49,457 nucleotides of DNA from Pseudoxanthomonas mexicana (GCF_010093385.1 NZ_PDWV01000028.1:1-49457); one strand, 5' to 3'; shown: positions 15,058 through 23,845, counted from the first letter of the stretch. Program-made: numbers and translations. The notes: generated from the sequence alone by a model not told the origin.

Positions 15058-15963
15058 ATGGAACTGGCGATGATCGGGCTGGGGCGCATGGGCGCCAACA
15101 TGGCCGAACGGCTGGTACGCGGCGGGCACACGGTACGCGGCTACGACCCCGGCGATGCGGCGCGCCAGCAGGCCGAGGCGCGCGGGATCGTTCCGCACGC
15201 GAACCTGCAGAACGCGGTCGCCGCGCTGCCCACGCCGCGCGTGGTGTGGCTGATGGTGCCGGCCGGGCAGGTGGTGGACGACACGATCGCACAGCTGCGT
15301 CCGTTGCTGGCCGCCGGTGACACGGTGATCGACGGCGGCAATTCCAACTACAAGGACACCCAGCGCCGCGGCGCGCAGCTGGCCGACGCCGGCATCCACT
15401 ACATCGACTGCGGCACCAGCGGTGGCGTGTGGGGCCTGGCGGAGGGCTACAGCCTGATGATCGGCGGCGATGCCGACGCGGTGGCGCGCCTGCAGCCGGT
15501 GTTCGCCACGCTGGCACCCACGCCGCAGACCGGCTGGGGCCACGTGGGGCCGAGCGGCGCCGGCCACTTCGCCAAGATGATCCACAACGGCATCGAGTAC
15601 GGAATGATGCAGGCCTATGCCGAAGGCTTCGCCATCCTCAAGCACAAGCAGACGATGGACTTCGACCTGGGGGCGCTGGCGGAGATCTGGCGCCATGGCA
15701 GCGTGGTGAGGTCGTGGCTGCTGGACCTGACCGCCGATGCGCTGAAGAAGAATCCGCAGATGGACGGCATCGCGCCGTACGTGGCCGATTCCGGCGAAGG
15801 CCGCTGGACCGTCGCCGAGGCCATCGACCTGAACGTCTCCGCGCCGGTGATCACCCTGTCGCTGCTGGAACGCCTGCGCTCGCGCGACGACGATTCCTAC
15901 GCCGACAAGCTGCTGGCCGCGATGCGCAACGAATTCGGCGGACATGCGGTGAAGCAGGGCTGA
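15058..15963 (+). CDS. gnd: 6-phosphogluconate dehydrogenase, decarboxylating, short type
   Basis: It oxidises 6-phosphogluconate to ribulose 5-phosphate and CO2 (pentose phosphate pathway). At 301 residues it belongs to the short class. It has the Rossmann motif MIGLGRMGANMAERL, VIDGGNSNYKDT, the substrate loop DCGTSGGVWGLAEGY, and the catalytic Lys region GAGHFAKMIHNGIEYGMMQ. The start at 15058 has GGGAG upstream; an earlier ATG at 15016 would add 14 non-homologous residues. Whether it prefers NAD or NADP cannot be read with confidence. Confidence 0.93.
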   Translation: MELAMIGLGRMGANMAERLVRGGHTVRGYDPGDAARQQAEARGIVPHANLQNAVAALPTPRVVWLMVPAGQVVDDTIAQLRPLLAAGDTVIDGGNSNYKDTQRRGAQLADAGIHYIDCGTSGGVWGLAEGYSLMIGGDADAVARLQPVFATLAPTPQTGWGHVGPSGAGHFAKMIHNGIEYGMMQAYAEGFAILKHKQTMDFDLGALAEIWRHGSVVRSWLLDLTADALKKNPQMDGIAPYVADSGEGRWTVAEAIDLNVSAPVITLSLLERLRSRDDDSYADKLLAAMRNEFGGHAVKQG

Positions 15964-16020
15964 TCACCCGGCCTTATCGCCCGCAGTGCCAATCTGCGGG
16001 CCTGCACTGGAGGACATTCC

Positions 16021-16698
16021 ATGAAGATCCTGATGGTACTGACGTCGCACGACCGCCTGGGCGATACCGGGCACAAGACCGGTTTCTGGCTGGAGGAATT
16101 CGCCGCGCCGTACTACGTGTTCAAGGATGCCGGCGCGCAGCTGGTGCTGGCCTCGCCCAAGGGCGGACAACCGCCGCTGGACCCCAAGAGCGACGCGCCC
16201 GATGCGCAGACCGCGGCCACCGTGCGCTTCAACGAGGATGCTGAGGCTCTGTCGGCGCTGGCCAACACGCGCCGGCTGAAGGACGTGCTGGACGAGACGT
16301 TCGACGCCGTGTTCTATCCCGGCGGCCACGGACCGCTGTGGGATCTGGCCGAGGATGCGGATTCGATCCGGCTGATCGAACAGGCCTTCTCCGCCGGCAA
16401 GCCGGTGGCGGCGGTCTGCCACGGCCCGGCGGTGTTCCGGCATACCCGTGGCGCGCTGGGCGAGCCGCTGGTGAAGGACAAGCGGGTCACCGCGTTCTCC
16501 GACGAGGAAGAGGAGGCCGTGGGCCTGACCGGCGTGGTGCCGTTCTCGCTGGAGGATGCGCTGAAGAAGAACGGTGCGCACTACGAGCGGGGCCCGGTGT
16601 GGCAGTCGTATGTGGTCACCGACGGCAAGCTGGTGACGGGCCAGAACCCGGCCTCGTCCGAGGCGGCGGCCGAAGACGTCCTGCGCCTGCTGCGTTGA
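16021..16698 (+). CDS. type 1 glutamine amidotransferase / DJ-1-PfpI family protein
   Basis: A 225-residue Hsp31-like protein. The catalytic triad region is visible: E25/E26 in FWLEEFAAPY, nucleophile C133 in AAVCHGPA, and H134 next to it. Proteins with this layout act as glyoxalase III or deglycase-type stress enzymes, so a methylglyoxal or stress role is plausible. A GGAGG site lies seven bases before the ATG. It follows gnd by 57 bases and may be read through from it. Confidence 0.85.
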   Translation: MKILMVLTSHDRLGDTGHKTGFWLEEFAAPYYVFKDAGAQLVLASPKGGQPPLDPKSDAPDAQTAATVRFNEDAEALSALANTRRLKDVLDETFDAVFYPGGHGPLWDLAEDADSIRLIEQAFSAGKPVAAVCHGPAVFRHTRGALGEPLVKDKRVTAFSDEEEEAVGLTGVVPFSLEDALKKNGAHYERGPVWQSYVVTDGKLVTGQNPASSEAAAEDVLRLLR

Positions 16699-16757
16699 GG
16701 CTTCACGAGGGTTTACCGCGGCGCGCGTAGCGTGGCGCCTATGCAAGGAGGTCATTC

Positions 16758-17045
16758 ATGAGTGAGGCGCCCGGACATCTGTATACCCGGCAGGAAGACA
16801 TCGCGCGGATGGAGGCGCTGGTGTCGCAGCTTCCCGACGAGGCGGTGGTGGAACTGCACCTCACCGATGGCGGCTCCATCACCGGCGTGGTCACCACGCG
16901 CCCCAGCGTGCAGGTGTTCCGCGATGGCGACGGCCACGAGGGCTTCAATGCGGTGGTGCGCATCGACGACCACCGCCGACCCGATGTCACCCATTACCTG
17001 TGGCTGGACCGCATCGCGTCGGTGACGCCGCTGGGGGCGGCCTGA
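16758..17045 (+). CDS. DUF3247 family protein
   Basis: A 95-residue small beta-rich protein of the DUF3247 family, which I know mainly from xanthomonads. It shows [18 protein letters not shown], the [17 protein letters not shown] strands and [14 protein letters not shown]. The function is unknown; the fold is Sm-like in outline. The start has an optimal AAGGAGG. Its TGA overlaps the ATG of the next gene by one base, so the two are probably translated together. Confidence 0.85.
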   Translation: MSEAPGHLYTRQEDIARMEALVSQLPDEAVVELHLTDGGSITGVVTTRPSVQVFRDGDGHEGFNAVVRIDDHRRPDVTHYLWLDRIASVTPLGAA

Positions 17046-17239
17046 TGCCGCACCTGCCGACCGCCGACATCACCTGCCCCTACTGCGGTGAAACCATCAC
17101 CCTGGTGGTGGACGATTCGGCCGGCGACCAGCGCTATGTCGAGGACTGCCACGTCTGCTGCCGGCCGATCGAAGTGCGGGTGAGCGTGGACGACGACGGC
17201 ATGGTCGCGGTGGATGCGTGGGGACAGGATGAAGCCTGA
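17045..17239 (+). CDS. CPXCG-motif cysteine-rich protein
   Basis: A 64-residue probable zinc protein of the 'CPXCG motif-containing' family. It has CPYCGE at residues 11-16 and [10 protein letters not shown] at 35-44, giving two CxxC knuckles. The role is unknown. The start is set by the TGATG overlap with the DUF3247 gene. Confidence 0.85.
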   Translation: MPHLPTADITCPYCGETITLVVDDSAGDQRYVEDCHVCCRPIEVRVSVDDDGMVAVDAWGQDEA

Positions 17240-17324
17240 CGGCGTCGCGGAACCGTAACGCGCGTATCGCCACGGGCAGGCGTATGCTCGGCCCCGGTCC
17301 GACAACCAACCCTGGGGAGGGGAG

Positions 17325-17768
17325 ATGAACACGACCACCACCGTTGCAACCAAGCGCTCGCTCGGCTTCTGGATCACCGGCCTGTTCGCACTGGTCTGGA
17401 ACCTGATCGGCGTGGCCATGTGGTACCTGCAGGTCAACATGTCCGCCGATCAGCTGGCGGCGATGACCGAGGCCCAGCGCCAGGTCTACGAGGCCACGCC
17501 CGGCTGGCTCAACATCGCCTTCGCGGTGGCAGTGTTCGCCGGCGTGCTGGGAGCGCTGGGCATGCTGCTGAAGAAGAAGTGGGCGGCGACGATGTTCCTG
17601 CTGTCCCTGATCGCGCTGCTGGTGCAGATGATCGGCGCCTACGTGGTGACACCGGCGTGGTCCGCCTATGGTCCCGTGGGGCTGGTGATGCCGGCGGTGC
17701 TGCTGGCGATCGCGCTGTTCCTGCTGTGGTACGCGAACAAGGCGCAGGCGCGCAGCTGGTTGTCCTGA
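17325..17768 (+). CDS. small four-helix membrane protein
   Basis: A 147-residue inner-membrane protein with hydrophobic segments at about 13-34, 61-82, 87-107 and 118-138. The loop between the first two (MTEAQRQVYEATPGWLN) is the best conserved-looking part. I recognise the type (sometimes labelled 'sugar transporter' in xanthomonads) but know of no evidence for transport. The ribosome site is unusually G-rich (GGGGAGGGGAG directly before the ATG), which makes it a candidate target for a C-rich-loop sRNA. A strong terminator follows. Confidence 0.75.
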   Translation: MNTTTTVATKRSLGFWITGLFALVWNLIGVAMWYLQVNMSADQLAAMTEAQRQVYEATPGWLNIAFAVAVFAGVLGALGMLLKKKWAATMFLLSLIALLVQMIGAYVVTPAWSAYGPVGLVMPAVLLAIALFLLWYANKAQARSWLS

Positions 17769-17788
17769 GCTTCGCTCGATAAAGAGAA

Positions 17789-17814
17789 AGCCGCCGGGAA
17801 ACCGGCGGCTTTTT
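17789..17814 (+). terminator. Rho-independent terminator
   Basis: AGCCGCCGG (17789-17797) and CCGGCGGCT (17802-17810) form nine perfect pairs around a GAAA tetraloop, followed by TTTT. It ends the membrane-protein transcript. Confidence 0.9.
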
Positions 17815-17832
17815 CATGCCGAGACGAGCTTC

Positions 17833-17919
17833 GTAGGTGGGCCTTGGCCCACCATCATCCCCCATGCCATCTTCCGCGAGCGATCCGGCACGGCGGCGGT
17901 GGGCCAAGGCCCACCCTAC
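17833..17919. repeat. inverted pair of GTAG-headed REP elements (type 1)
   Basis: GTAGGTGGGCCTTGGCCCACC (17833-17853) is mirrored by GGTGGGCCAAGGCCCACC followed by CTAC (17898-17919), 44 bases apart. Each is itself a palindrome with a GTAG head, the layout of GTAG-type REP sequences in xanthomonads and pseudomonads. Confidence 0.8.
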
Positions 17920-17927
17920 GTCCATCG

Positions 17928-19787
17928 TCATGCTTCCGCGTCTTCCAGATCCACGCCGATGAAACCACCGGACTGGCGGCGCCACAACGCGGCGTACAGG
18001 CCATCCTGCTGGAGAAGTTCCTCGTGGCTGCCGCTTTCGATCACGCGGCCGCCGTCCATCACCACCAGGCGGTCGAGCACGGCGATGGTGGACAGGCGGT
18101 GCGCGATGGCGATGACCGTCTTGCCTTCCATCAGGGCGTAGAGCTGCTCCTGGATGGCGGCCTCGACTTCCGAGTCCAGCGCCGAGGTGGCTTCATCCAG
18201 CACCAGGATGGGTGCGTCCTTCAGCAGCACGCGCGCGATCGCCACGCGCTGGCGCTGGCCGCCGGAGAGCTTCACCCCGCGCTCGCCCACCTGGGTGTCG
18301 TAGCCGCTGCGGCCCTTGGCATCGGTCAGCCCACGGATGAACTCGTCCGCATGCGCGCGCCGTGATGCCTCCAGCAGTTCCTCCTCGCTCGCATCCGGCC
18401 GGCCATAGCGGATGTTGTCGCGGATCGAGCGGTGCAGCAGCGAAGTGTCCTGGGTGACCATGCCGATGTTCCGGCGCAGCGATTCCTGGGCGACGTGCGC
18501 CACGTCCTGGCCGTCGATCAGGATGCGCCCGCCTTCCACGTCGTAGAAGCGCAGCAGCAGGTTCACCAGCGTCGACTTGCCGGCGCCCGAGCGGCCGACG
18601 ATGCCGACCTTCTCGCCCGGCTTGATGACCAGCGACAGGTCGTCGATCACCTTGGCCTCACGACCGTAGTGGAACTTCACGTGGTCGAAGCGAATTTCGC
18701 CCTGCGTGACCTGCAGATCCTTGGCATCCTTCGCATCGGCGATGGCCAGCGGCTGCGCCAGCGTGCCCATGCCGTCCTCGACCGTGCCGATGTTCTCGAA
18801 CAGGCCGGCCACCTCCCACAGGATCCTGTCCGACATCGAACGGATGCGCATCACCAGCGCGCTGGCCACCGCGATCGCGCCCATCGAGATCGACGCCTGC
18901 AACCAGGCCCAGATCGCCACACCGGCCACGCTGGCCAGCAGGAAGGCGTTGAGCGTATGCAGGGCGACGGTCAGCTGGGTGACCAGCCGCATCTGCGCGT
19001 GCACGGTGACCATGAACTCGTCCATGGCGCCGCGCGCGTAGTCCTGCTCGCGCATGGTGTGGGCGAACAGCTTGATGGTCTGGATGTTGGTGTAGCTGTC
19101 GACGATGCGGCCGGTCATCTGCGCGCGCGCGTCCGACTGCGCCATCGACACCTTCTGCAGGCGCGGGACGAAATGGAACACCAGCACCAGGTAGCTGGCC
19201 AGCCAGACGACCAGCGGCAGCACCAGCCACACGTCGGCCTGCGCCACCAGCACCACAGTGCCGACGAAGTAGACGACGACGTAGACGAACACGTCCATCA
19301 GCTTCATCACCGTCTCGCGGATCGACAGCGCGGTCTGCATGACCTTCTGCGAAATGCGGCCGGCGAATTCGTCCTGGAAGAAGCCCACGCTCTGCCGCAG
19401 CAGGTAGCGGTGCGACAGCCAGCGGGCGATCATCGGGTAGTTGCCGAAGATGGTCTGGTGGATGATCAGCGACTGCACCAGCACCAGCAGTGGGTAGGCC
19501 ACCACCACCAGCAGGCCCATCCACAGCAGTTTCTCCCCGTGCACCTGCAGGAAGCTGTCGCGGCCGGTGCTGCCCATCCAGTCGACCAGCTGGCCCATGT
19601 AGTCGAAGAAGGTGATCTCCAGCGCGGAGATCACGCCGGTCAGCACCGACATCGCCAGCAGCCACGGCAGCAGCGGACGCGAGTAGTGCAGCAGGAACGG
19701 CAGCAGCTTGCGGGGCGGCGTGGTCGGCTCGCCCTTCGGATACGGATTGATGCGGGTTTCGAAGAATCGGAACATCGGTCGGTCCAT
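17928..19787 (-). CDS. ABC exporter, fused permease and ATPase
   Basis: A 619-residue half-transporter of the multidrug/lipid exporter type. Six membrane helices lie within about 30-330. The nucleotide-binding domain spans about 360-600: Walker A GIVGRSGAGKST, Q-loop MVTQDTSL, signature LSGGQRQR, Walker B PILVLDEATSALDSE, switch AIAHRLST. It should work as a homodimer in the inner membrane; the substrate is unknown. An in-frame ATG at 19775 is an equally possible start. It is the first of two minus-strand genes that follow the SoxR-controlled reductase gene, but the 39-base gap leaves co-transcription open. Confidence 0.92.
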   Translation of the reverse strand: MDRPMFRFFETRINPYPKGEPTTPPRKLLPFLLHYSRPLLPWLLAMSVLTGVISALEITFFDYMGQLVDWMGSTGRDSFLQVHGEKLLWMGLLVVVAYPLLVLVQSLIIHQTIFGNYPMIARWLSHRYLLRQSVGFFQDEFAGRISQKVMQTALSIRETVMKLMDVFVYVVVYFVGTVVLVAQADVWLVLPLVVWLASYLVLVFHFVPRLQKVSMAQSDARAQMTGRIVDSYTNIQTIKLFAHTMREQDYARGAMDEFMVTVHAQMRLVTQLTVALHTLNAFLLASVAGVAIWAWLQASISMGAIAVASALVMRIRSMSDRILWEVAGLFENIGTVEDGMGTLAQPLAIADAKDAKDLQVTQGEIRFDHVKFHYGREAKVIDDLSLVIKPGEKVGIVGRSGAGKSTLVNLLLRFYDVEGGRILIDGQDVAHVAQESLRRNIGMVTQDTSLLHRSIRDNIRYGRPDASEEELLEASRRAHADEFIRGLTDAKGRSGYDTQVGERGVKLSGGQRQRVAIARVLLKDAPILVLDEATSALDSEVEAAIQEQLYALMEGKTVIAIAHRLSTIAVLDRLVVMDGGRVIESGSHEELLQQDGLYAALWRRQSGGFIGVDLEDAEA

Positions 19788-19826
19788 CGTGGGCGCGCAT
19801 CGGCGCGCCGGGGAAAACGTGCCGGC

Positions 19827-20399
19827 TCAGCCGGCGGGGTAGGGCCAGGCCGCGCGCGCCTGGCGGAGCGCGTGGCCGTACCAGGCCAGCTGGTCCAGCA
19901 TGCGGCGGGCGGCGCGTTCGCTGGCGTCGCCGTCGCGCGGCCTGCCTCCGGTGTCGAAGCGGTCCCACGCCTGAGTGAAGTACACGCCATCGCGCACCGG
20001 CACCGCATGCAGGCCGGAGAACACCTGCCGCAACTGTTCCGCCGCGCGGACGCCGCCGCTGTGGCCCCCATAGGCGACGAACGCGACCGGCTTGGCCTGC
20101 CAGTGGGCCTGGACCGAATCGATCACGTATTTTAGCGCGGCGGGGTAGCCGTGATTGTACTCCGGCACCACCACCACGAAGGCGTCGGCGCGCCAGATGC
20201 GTTGCTGCAGATTCACCAGGTCGGCACTCGGTGTACCGCCGTGGCGGCGCGGAAGATCGAGCAGGGCCGGGTCGATGGCGTCGACGGTGTAGTCGTGTCG
20301 CAGGGCCAGCTGCGCACGCAGCCAGTCCGCGACGGTGTCGCAGAAGCGGCCGTCGCGCGTGCTGCCGTACAGCAGGGCCAGATGAAGCGGATCTTGCAT
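19827..20399 (-). CDS. NAD(P)H-dependent FMN reductase, SoxR target
   Basis: A 190-residue flavodoxin-like reductase. It has the FMN-phosphate loop LALLYGSTRDGRFCD, VVVVPEYNHGYPAALKYVID (the family's PEYN..P..LK.A.D motif) and FVAYGGHSGGVRAAEQL. It would transfer electrons from NAD(P)H through FMN to quinones or other acceptors. The promoter just upstream contains a near-perfect SoxR site with a 19-bp spacer, so it is very likely switched on by oxidised SoxR from the divergent gene. The start at 20399 gives the expected N-terminus. Confidence 0.9.
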   Translation of the reverse strand: MQDPLHLALLYGSTRDGRFCDTVADWLRAQLALRHDYTVDAIDPALLDLPRRHGGTPSADLVNLQQRIWRADAFVVVVPEYNHGYPAALKYVIDSVQAHWQAKPVAFVAYGGHSGGVRAAEQLRQVFSGLHAVPVRDGVYFTQAWDRFDTGGRPRDGDASERAARRMLDQLAWYGHALRQARAAWPYPAG

Positions 20400-20428
20400 G
20401 GGGATGGGTTGCCAGGAGACGGGACGGC

Positions 20429-20459
20429 AGGGTAGAACCTCAAGCATTCTTGAGGTCAA
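20429..20459 (-). promoter_or_regulatory. SoxR-controlled promoter and operator
   Basis: On the minus strand: -35 TTGACC (20459-20454), 19-bp spacer, -10 TACCCT (20434-20429). The spacer is filled by the inverted repeat ACCTCAAG-CATT-CTTGAGGT (20437-20456), which matches the SoxR box CCTCAAG-N4-CTTGAGG. An over-long 19-bp spacer is the known design of MerR-family activated promoters. It faces the FMN reductase gene and begins about ten bases from the soxR start. Confidence 0.92.
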
Positions 20460-20465
20460 TGCGCC

Positions 20466-20930
20466 ATGCCGGGAAAACAGCATCCTCCCATCGAAACGGA
20501 GCTCACCGTCGGCCAGGTGGCCGCGCGCGCGGGCGTCGCGGTCTCCACCCTGCATTTCTACGAGTCCAAGGGGCTGATCCACAGCTGGCGTAACGCCGGC
20601 AACCAGCGCCGCTACCCGCGCGAGGTGCTGCGTCGCGTGGCGGTGATCAAGGTGGCCCAGCGCACCGGCATTCCCCTGGCGGAAATCCAGGCGGCGCTGT
20701 TGTCGCTGCCGGAGAACCGCACGCCCACCGCCGCCGACTGGAAGAGACTCTCGGCACGCTGGCGGGATGCACTGGATGCCCGCATCAACAGCCTGATCCG
20801 TCTGCGCGACCAGCTCGACGGTTGCATCGGCTGCGGGTGCCTGTCGTTGAAGGCGTGCCCGCTGCGCAATCCCTGGGACGAGTTGGCCGATGAGGGGCCG
20901 GGGGCGCGGCTGCTGGAAGGCGACACCTAG
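20466..20930 (+). CDS. soxR: redox-sensitive transcriptional activator SoxR
   Basis: A 154-residue MerR-family regulator. Its N-terminal winged HTH (about 12-75) holds [25 protein letters not shown], then a dimer helix, then the [2Fe-2S] cluster ligands C120, C123, C125 and C131 ([13 protein letters not shown]-x2-C-x-C-x5-C). Redox-active compounds oxidise the cluster and trigger activation. No soxS is visible; here the direct target appears to be the adjacent reductase, as is usual outside enterics. Confidence 0.95.
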   Translation: MPGKQHPPIETELTVGQVAARAGVAVSTLHFYESKGLIHSWRNAGNQRRYPREVLRRVAVIKVAQRTGIPLAEIQAALLSLPENRTPTAADWKRLSARWRDALDARINSLIRLRDQLDGCIGCGCLSLKACPLRNPWDELADEGPGARLLEGDT

Positions 20931-20991
20931 CCCGCAGTCGGGATGCCGTATGCTGCGGCGGCGCCAAGGTCGGCGCGGTGAGGGAATACGC

Positions 20992-21492
20992 ATGAAGAAG
21001 TGGATGCTGTGCCTGTTGTTCGTCGTGATCGCGCCTGCCACCGTTCACGCAGCGCCCGCCAGTGAGGCCTCCGTGCACGAACTGCTGGAGGTGACCCGGG
21101 CACGCCAGATGCTGGAGCAGGTGTACGGCCAGATGGAATCCATGTATGCCGGTTCGATGCAACAGGCACTGGGCGACGAGGTGACGCCGGAGACCCAGGC
21201 CCGGATGCAGCGCTTCAGTGCCCGCATGACCGCGCTGATGAAGCAGGAGATGGGTTGGGACGTGATGGCGCCGATGTACGTCGACATCTACAGCAAGTCG
21301 TTCAGTGAGGACGAGATCCGGGGCATGCTGGCGTTCTACCGTACTCCGGCTGGCCAGGCCGTCATCGAGAAGATGCCGCTGGTGATGCAGAACACCATGC
21401 AGGCGGTGCAGCAGCGGATGGGTGCCATGATGCCCGCCATGCAGAAGATGATCGCCGAGGAAATGGAACACACGCCTGCCGCGGCCGAGTGA
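20992..21492 (+). CDS. DUF2059 family exported protein
   Basis: The 166-residue precursor has a signal peptide (MKKWMLCLLFVVIAPATVHA). The mature part is Met-rich and helical, with the DUF2059 core MYVDIYSKSFSEDEIRGM then LAFYRTPAGQAVIEKMPLV. Periplasmic, function unknown. GAGGGA precedes the ATG. The HAD gene follows 10 bases later, so the two are likely co-transcribed. Confidence 0.85.
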   Translation: MKKWMLCLLFVVIAPATVHAAPASEASVHELLEVTRARQMLEQVYGQMESMYAGSMQQALGDEVTPETQARMQRFSARMTALMKQEMGWDVMAPMYVDIYSKSFSEDEIRGMLAFYRTPAGQAVIEKMPLVMQNTMQAVQQRMGAMMPAMQKMIAEEMEHTPAAAE

Positions 21493-21502
21493 GCGCCCGC
21501 AC

Positions 21503-22096
21503 GTGCCTGACCTGGCCCTGTTCGACTTCGACGGCACGCTGACCACGCGCGAGACGTTTCCGGCGTTCATGCGTTACGCGGTTGCACGGCCGCGTCTGCT
21601 CGCCGGCGGCGTGCTGCTGGCGCCGGTGGTGTTCGGCTACCGGCGTGGCTGGGTGGCGGGCAATCCCACCCGTGCCAGCATCGTGCAGGTGGGATTGCGT
21701 GGCGTGGATGCGGAACGTCTGCGGGCGCAGGGCGCTGCGTTTGCACGCGATGTGCTGCCCGGCGTGCTGCGACCGGAGGCCATGGCGCGGCTGGCGTGGC
21801 ATCGCCAGCGCGGCGATCGCGTCGTGGTGGTGTCCGGAGGGCTGGATGTCTATCTGGCGCCGTGGTGCGCGGATCAGGGCGTCGAACTGCTGTGCTCCGT
21901 GCTGGCGGAGCGCGGCGGACGCATCACCGGTTACGCGGGCCTGCAATGTGTCGGCGAGGAAAAGGTGCGCCGCGTGCGCACGCTGTGCGATCCGCAGGCC
22001 TACGCCGCCATCCACGCTTATGGCGATACGCATGAAGACCAGGCCATGCTGGCGATGGCGCATCACCGGACCTATCGCGGGCACGTGGTGGCCTGA
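21503..22096 (+). CDS. HAD-IB family phosphatase
   Basis: A 197-residue SerB-like HAD hydrolase. Motif I is LALFDFDGTLTTRETF (nucleophile and acid Asp), motif II VVVVSGGLDVYL, motif III Lys in GEEKVRRVRTL, and motif IV AYGDTHEDQAML. These are complete, so it should dephosphorylate a small molecule. It starts with GTG at 21503; no good ATG is available upstream. Confidence 0.88.
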   Translation: MPDLALFDFDGTLTTRETFPAFMRYAVARPRLLAGGVLLAPVVFGYRRGWVAGNPTRASIVQVGLRGVDAERLRAQGAAFARDVLPGVLRPEAMARLAWHRQRGDRVVVVSGGLDVYLAPWCADQGVELLCSVLAERGGRITGYAGLQCVGEEKVRRVRTLCDPQAYAAIHAYGDTHEDQAMLAMAHHRTYRGHVVA

Positions 22097-22113
22097 GTGC
22101 CCTGCTTTTTTTT

Positions 22114-22244
22114 GTAGGAGCGACGTCAGTCGCGACCGCAGACCCTGGCGCGTCATGGCGTCGTCCACGAGCACGCATCCCATCCGTGCTCTTGATCGAA
22201 CTGTATGGGGGATGGCGTGCGGTCGCGACTGACGTCGCTCCTAC
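22114..22244. repeat. inverted pair of GTAG REP elements (type 2)
   Basis: GTAGGAGCGACGTCAGTCGC followed by GACCGCA (22114-22140) and its inverted copy ending GTCGCTCCTAC (22218-22244). The second copy lies 10 bases from the stop of the Gfo/Idh gene. An eight-T run precedes the first copy (about 22105-22112). The same family recurs at 24489-24610 and 35454-35604. Confidence 0.9.
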
Positions 22245-22254
22245 AGCAGTGAGG

Positions 22255-23295
22255 TCAGTCCACGGGAAGGCTGCGCTGTTCCTCGCTGCTTCGCACCCCC
22301 AGTTCGATCAGCCGCATGACGTCCAGCGCCTGCTGTGGCGTCACCGGCGGTGCGGGGCCCTGCAGTACGGCATCGCGGAAGGCGGCGTAGTAGCGGCGGT
22401 AGTCGCCAACCTCGGCGGGGGCGACCTCCGAGACGAGTCTTCCCCCGCGCTCGCGCACGAGTTCTCCCGCGCGGGTGTCCACGCCCCAGCCTGGCGCGCC
22501 CGGGACCACACCGGCGCGCAGCTGGTCTTCCTGCACGTCCAGGCCGTGCTTGAGGTAGCTGCCGCGCGTGCCATGCACGGCGAAGCGCAGGCCGTTGCCC
22601 GCCACCAGCGTGCCCGCGTGCAGGTGCGCGCGATGGGTGGGATACCGCAGCGTCGCGTGCACGTAGTCCGGCGCCTGCGCGCCATCGCGCAGGCGTGCGA
22701 TATCGACGCTGATCGCCTCGGGCAGGCCGAACAACTGCACGGCCTGGTCGATCAGGTGCGGTCCCAGGTCGTACCACAGGCCGCCGCCGGGCGCGTCTTG
22801 CTCGCGCCAGCGATCCTGTACGACGGGGCGGAAGCGATCGAAGTGCGAATGGAATTCCGCCACGCGCCCGAGCGTGCCGTCACCGACCAGGCGCTGCACG
22901 GTGAGGAAATCCCCGTCCCAGCGCCGATTCTGGAACACGCTGACCAGGCGGCCCGCCCTGCGTGCCGCGTCGACGACATCGCGCGCTTCGGTCAGCGTCA
23001 CCGTGAACGGTTTGTCGACCACGACATGCTTGCCCTGCGCGAGCGCGGCCATCGCCAGCGGCGCGTGCGAGTCGTTCGGCGAGGCGATCACCACCACATC
23101 GACGGCAGGATCGGCAAAGGCCGCGTCGGGATCACCCACGACCTGCACATCGGGCCAGTCCGCATGCACCTTGCCGGCATCGCGCGAGACGACGGTGTGC
23201 AGGACCAGGCCGGGCGTGGCCTGGATGAGCGGCGCATGGAACACCTTGCCGACGAAACCATAACCGACCAGGGCGACGCGGAGGGGAGCGTTCAT
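22255..23295 (-). CDS. Gfo/Idh/MocA family oxidoreductase
   Basis: A 346-residue NAD(P)-dependent oxidoreductase of the YdgJ/YvaA-like branch. The Rossmann domain has VALVGYGFVGKVFHAPLI and VVVIASPNDSHAPLAMAAL. The catalytic Lys follows in GKHVVVDKPFTVT, and the C-terminal domain has LYDLGPHLIDQA-like sequence (LWYDLGPHLIDQAVQLFG). The substrate is probably a sugar or inositol derivative. A TAAAAT box on this strand about 30 bases upstream may be its -10. Confidence 0.9.
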   Translation of the reverse strand: MNAPLRVALVGYGFVGKVFHAPLIQATPGLVLHTVVSRDAGKVHADWPDVQVVGDPDAAFADPAVDVVVIASPNDSHAPLAMAALAQGKHVVVDKPFTVTLTEARDVVDAARRAGRLVSVFQNRRWDGDFLTVQRLVGDGTLGRVAEFHSHFDRFRPVVQDRWREQDAPGGGLWYDLGPHLIDQAVQLFGLPEAISVDIARLRDGAQAPDYVHATLRYPTHRAHLHAGTLVAGNGLRFAVHGTRGSYLKHGLDVQEDQLRAGVVPGAPGWGVDTRAGELVRERGGRLVSEVAPAEVGDYRRYYAAFRDAVLQGPAPPVTPQQALDVMRLIELGVRSSEEQRSLPVD

Positions 23296-23469
23296 GCGTG
23301 CATGCGGGCAGGGAGCGATGCGGCCATTTTAGTGGATCGCACGTGTCGACCTGGCGTGCACCAGGATGAATCCCGCGCAACCGCTGGCTGAACATGTCGG
23401 TGCATTTCACATGCACTGTACGGAGGCGCCACGAGACTGGCGGCGCGACACCACAAGGAGGCATCTCCC

Positions 23470-23823
23470 ATGAAGCACGTACGCACCCGTTCGCTGTTGG
23501 CGGCCACGTTCGCCACTGCACTGCTCTTCTCTGCCGGCCATGTGCTGGCCGACAACCCGCCGAACGAGCCCGAGGAAAACGCACAGAACGACTCCTCACA
23601 GCCCGTTACCGACACCTGGATCACCACCAAGGTGAAGGCCGACCTGCTGGCCACCGAGAACGTGTCGGGACTGGACATCAAGGTCGAAACCGTCGATGGC
23701 GTCGTGACCCTCACGGGCGCCGTCACCAGTCAGGCGCAGAAGGACAAGGCTGTCGAGGTCGCCAAGCAGATCAAGGGCGTCAAGCGCGTCGAAGCCGGCG
23801 GCCTCAAGCTCGCCTCGAGGTAA
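23470..23823 (+). CDS. periplasmic BON-domain protein
   Basis: A 117-residue OsmY-like protein. The signal peptide (about 1-27) ends at HVLA. One BON domain spans about 45-115, with TDTWITTKVKADLLA, then VETVDGVVTLTGAV, then KAVEVAKQIKGVKRVE. BON domains bind phospholipid or envelope surfaces; single-domain forms are often induced by osmotic or envelope stress. AAGGAGG lies eight bases before the ATG. A long hairpin follows the gene. Confidence 0.9.
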   Translation: MKHVRTRSLLAATFATALLFSAGHVLADNPPNEPEENAQNDSSQPVTDTWITTKVKADLLATENVSGLDIKVETVDGVVTLTGAVTSQAQKDKAVEVAKQIKGVKRVEAGGLKLASR

Positions 23824-23845
23824 TCGCCGCCCGGGTTGTGGCACG

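Noticed and set aside
18432..20135. 567-codon plus-strand frame opposite the ABC exporter
   Set aside because: Antisense shadow crossing two real minus-strand genes; no domain.
22255..22777. Second minus-strand frame inside the Gfo/Idh gene
   Set aside because: Out-of-phase shadow with Arg/Ala/Gly-rich composition.
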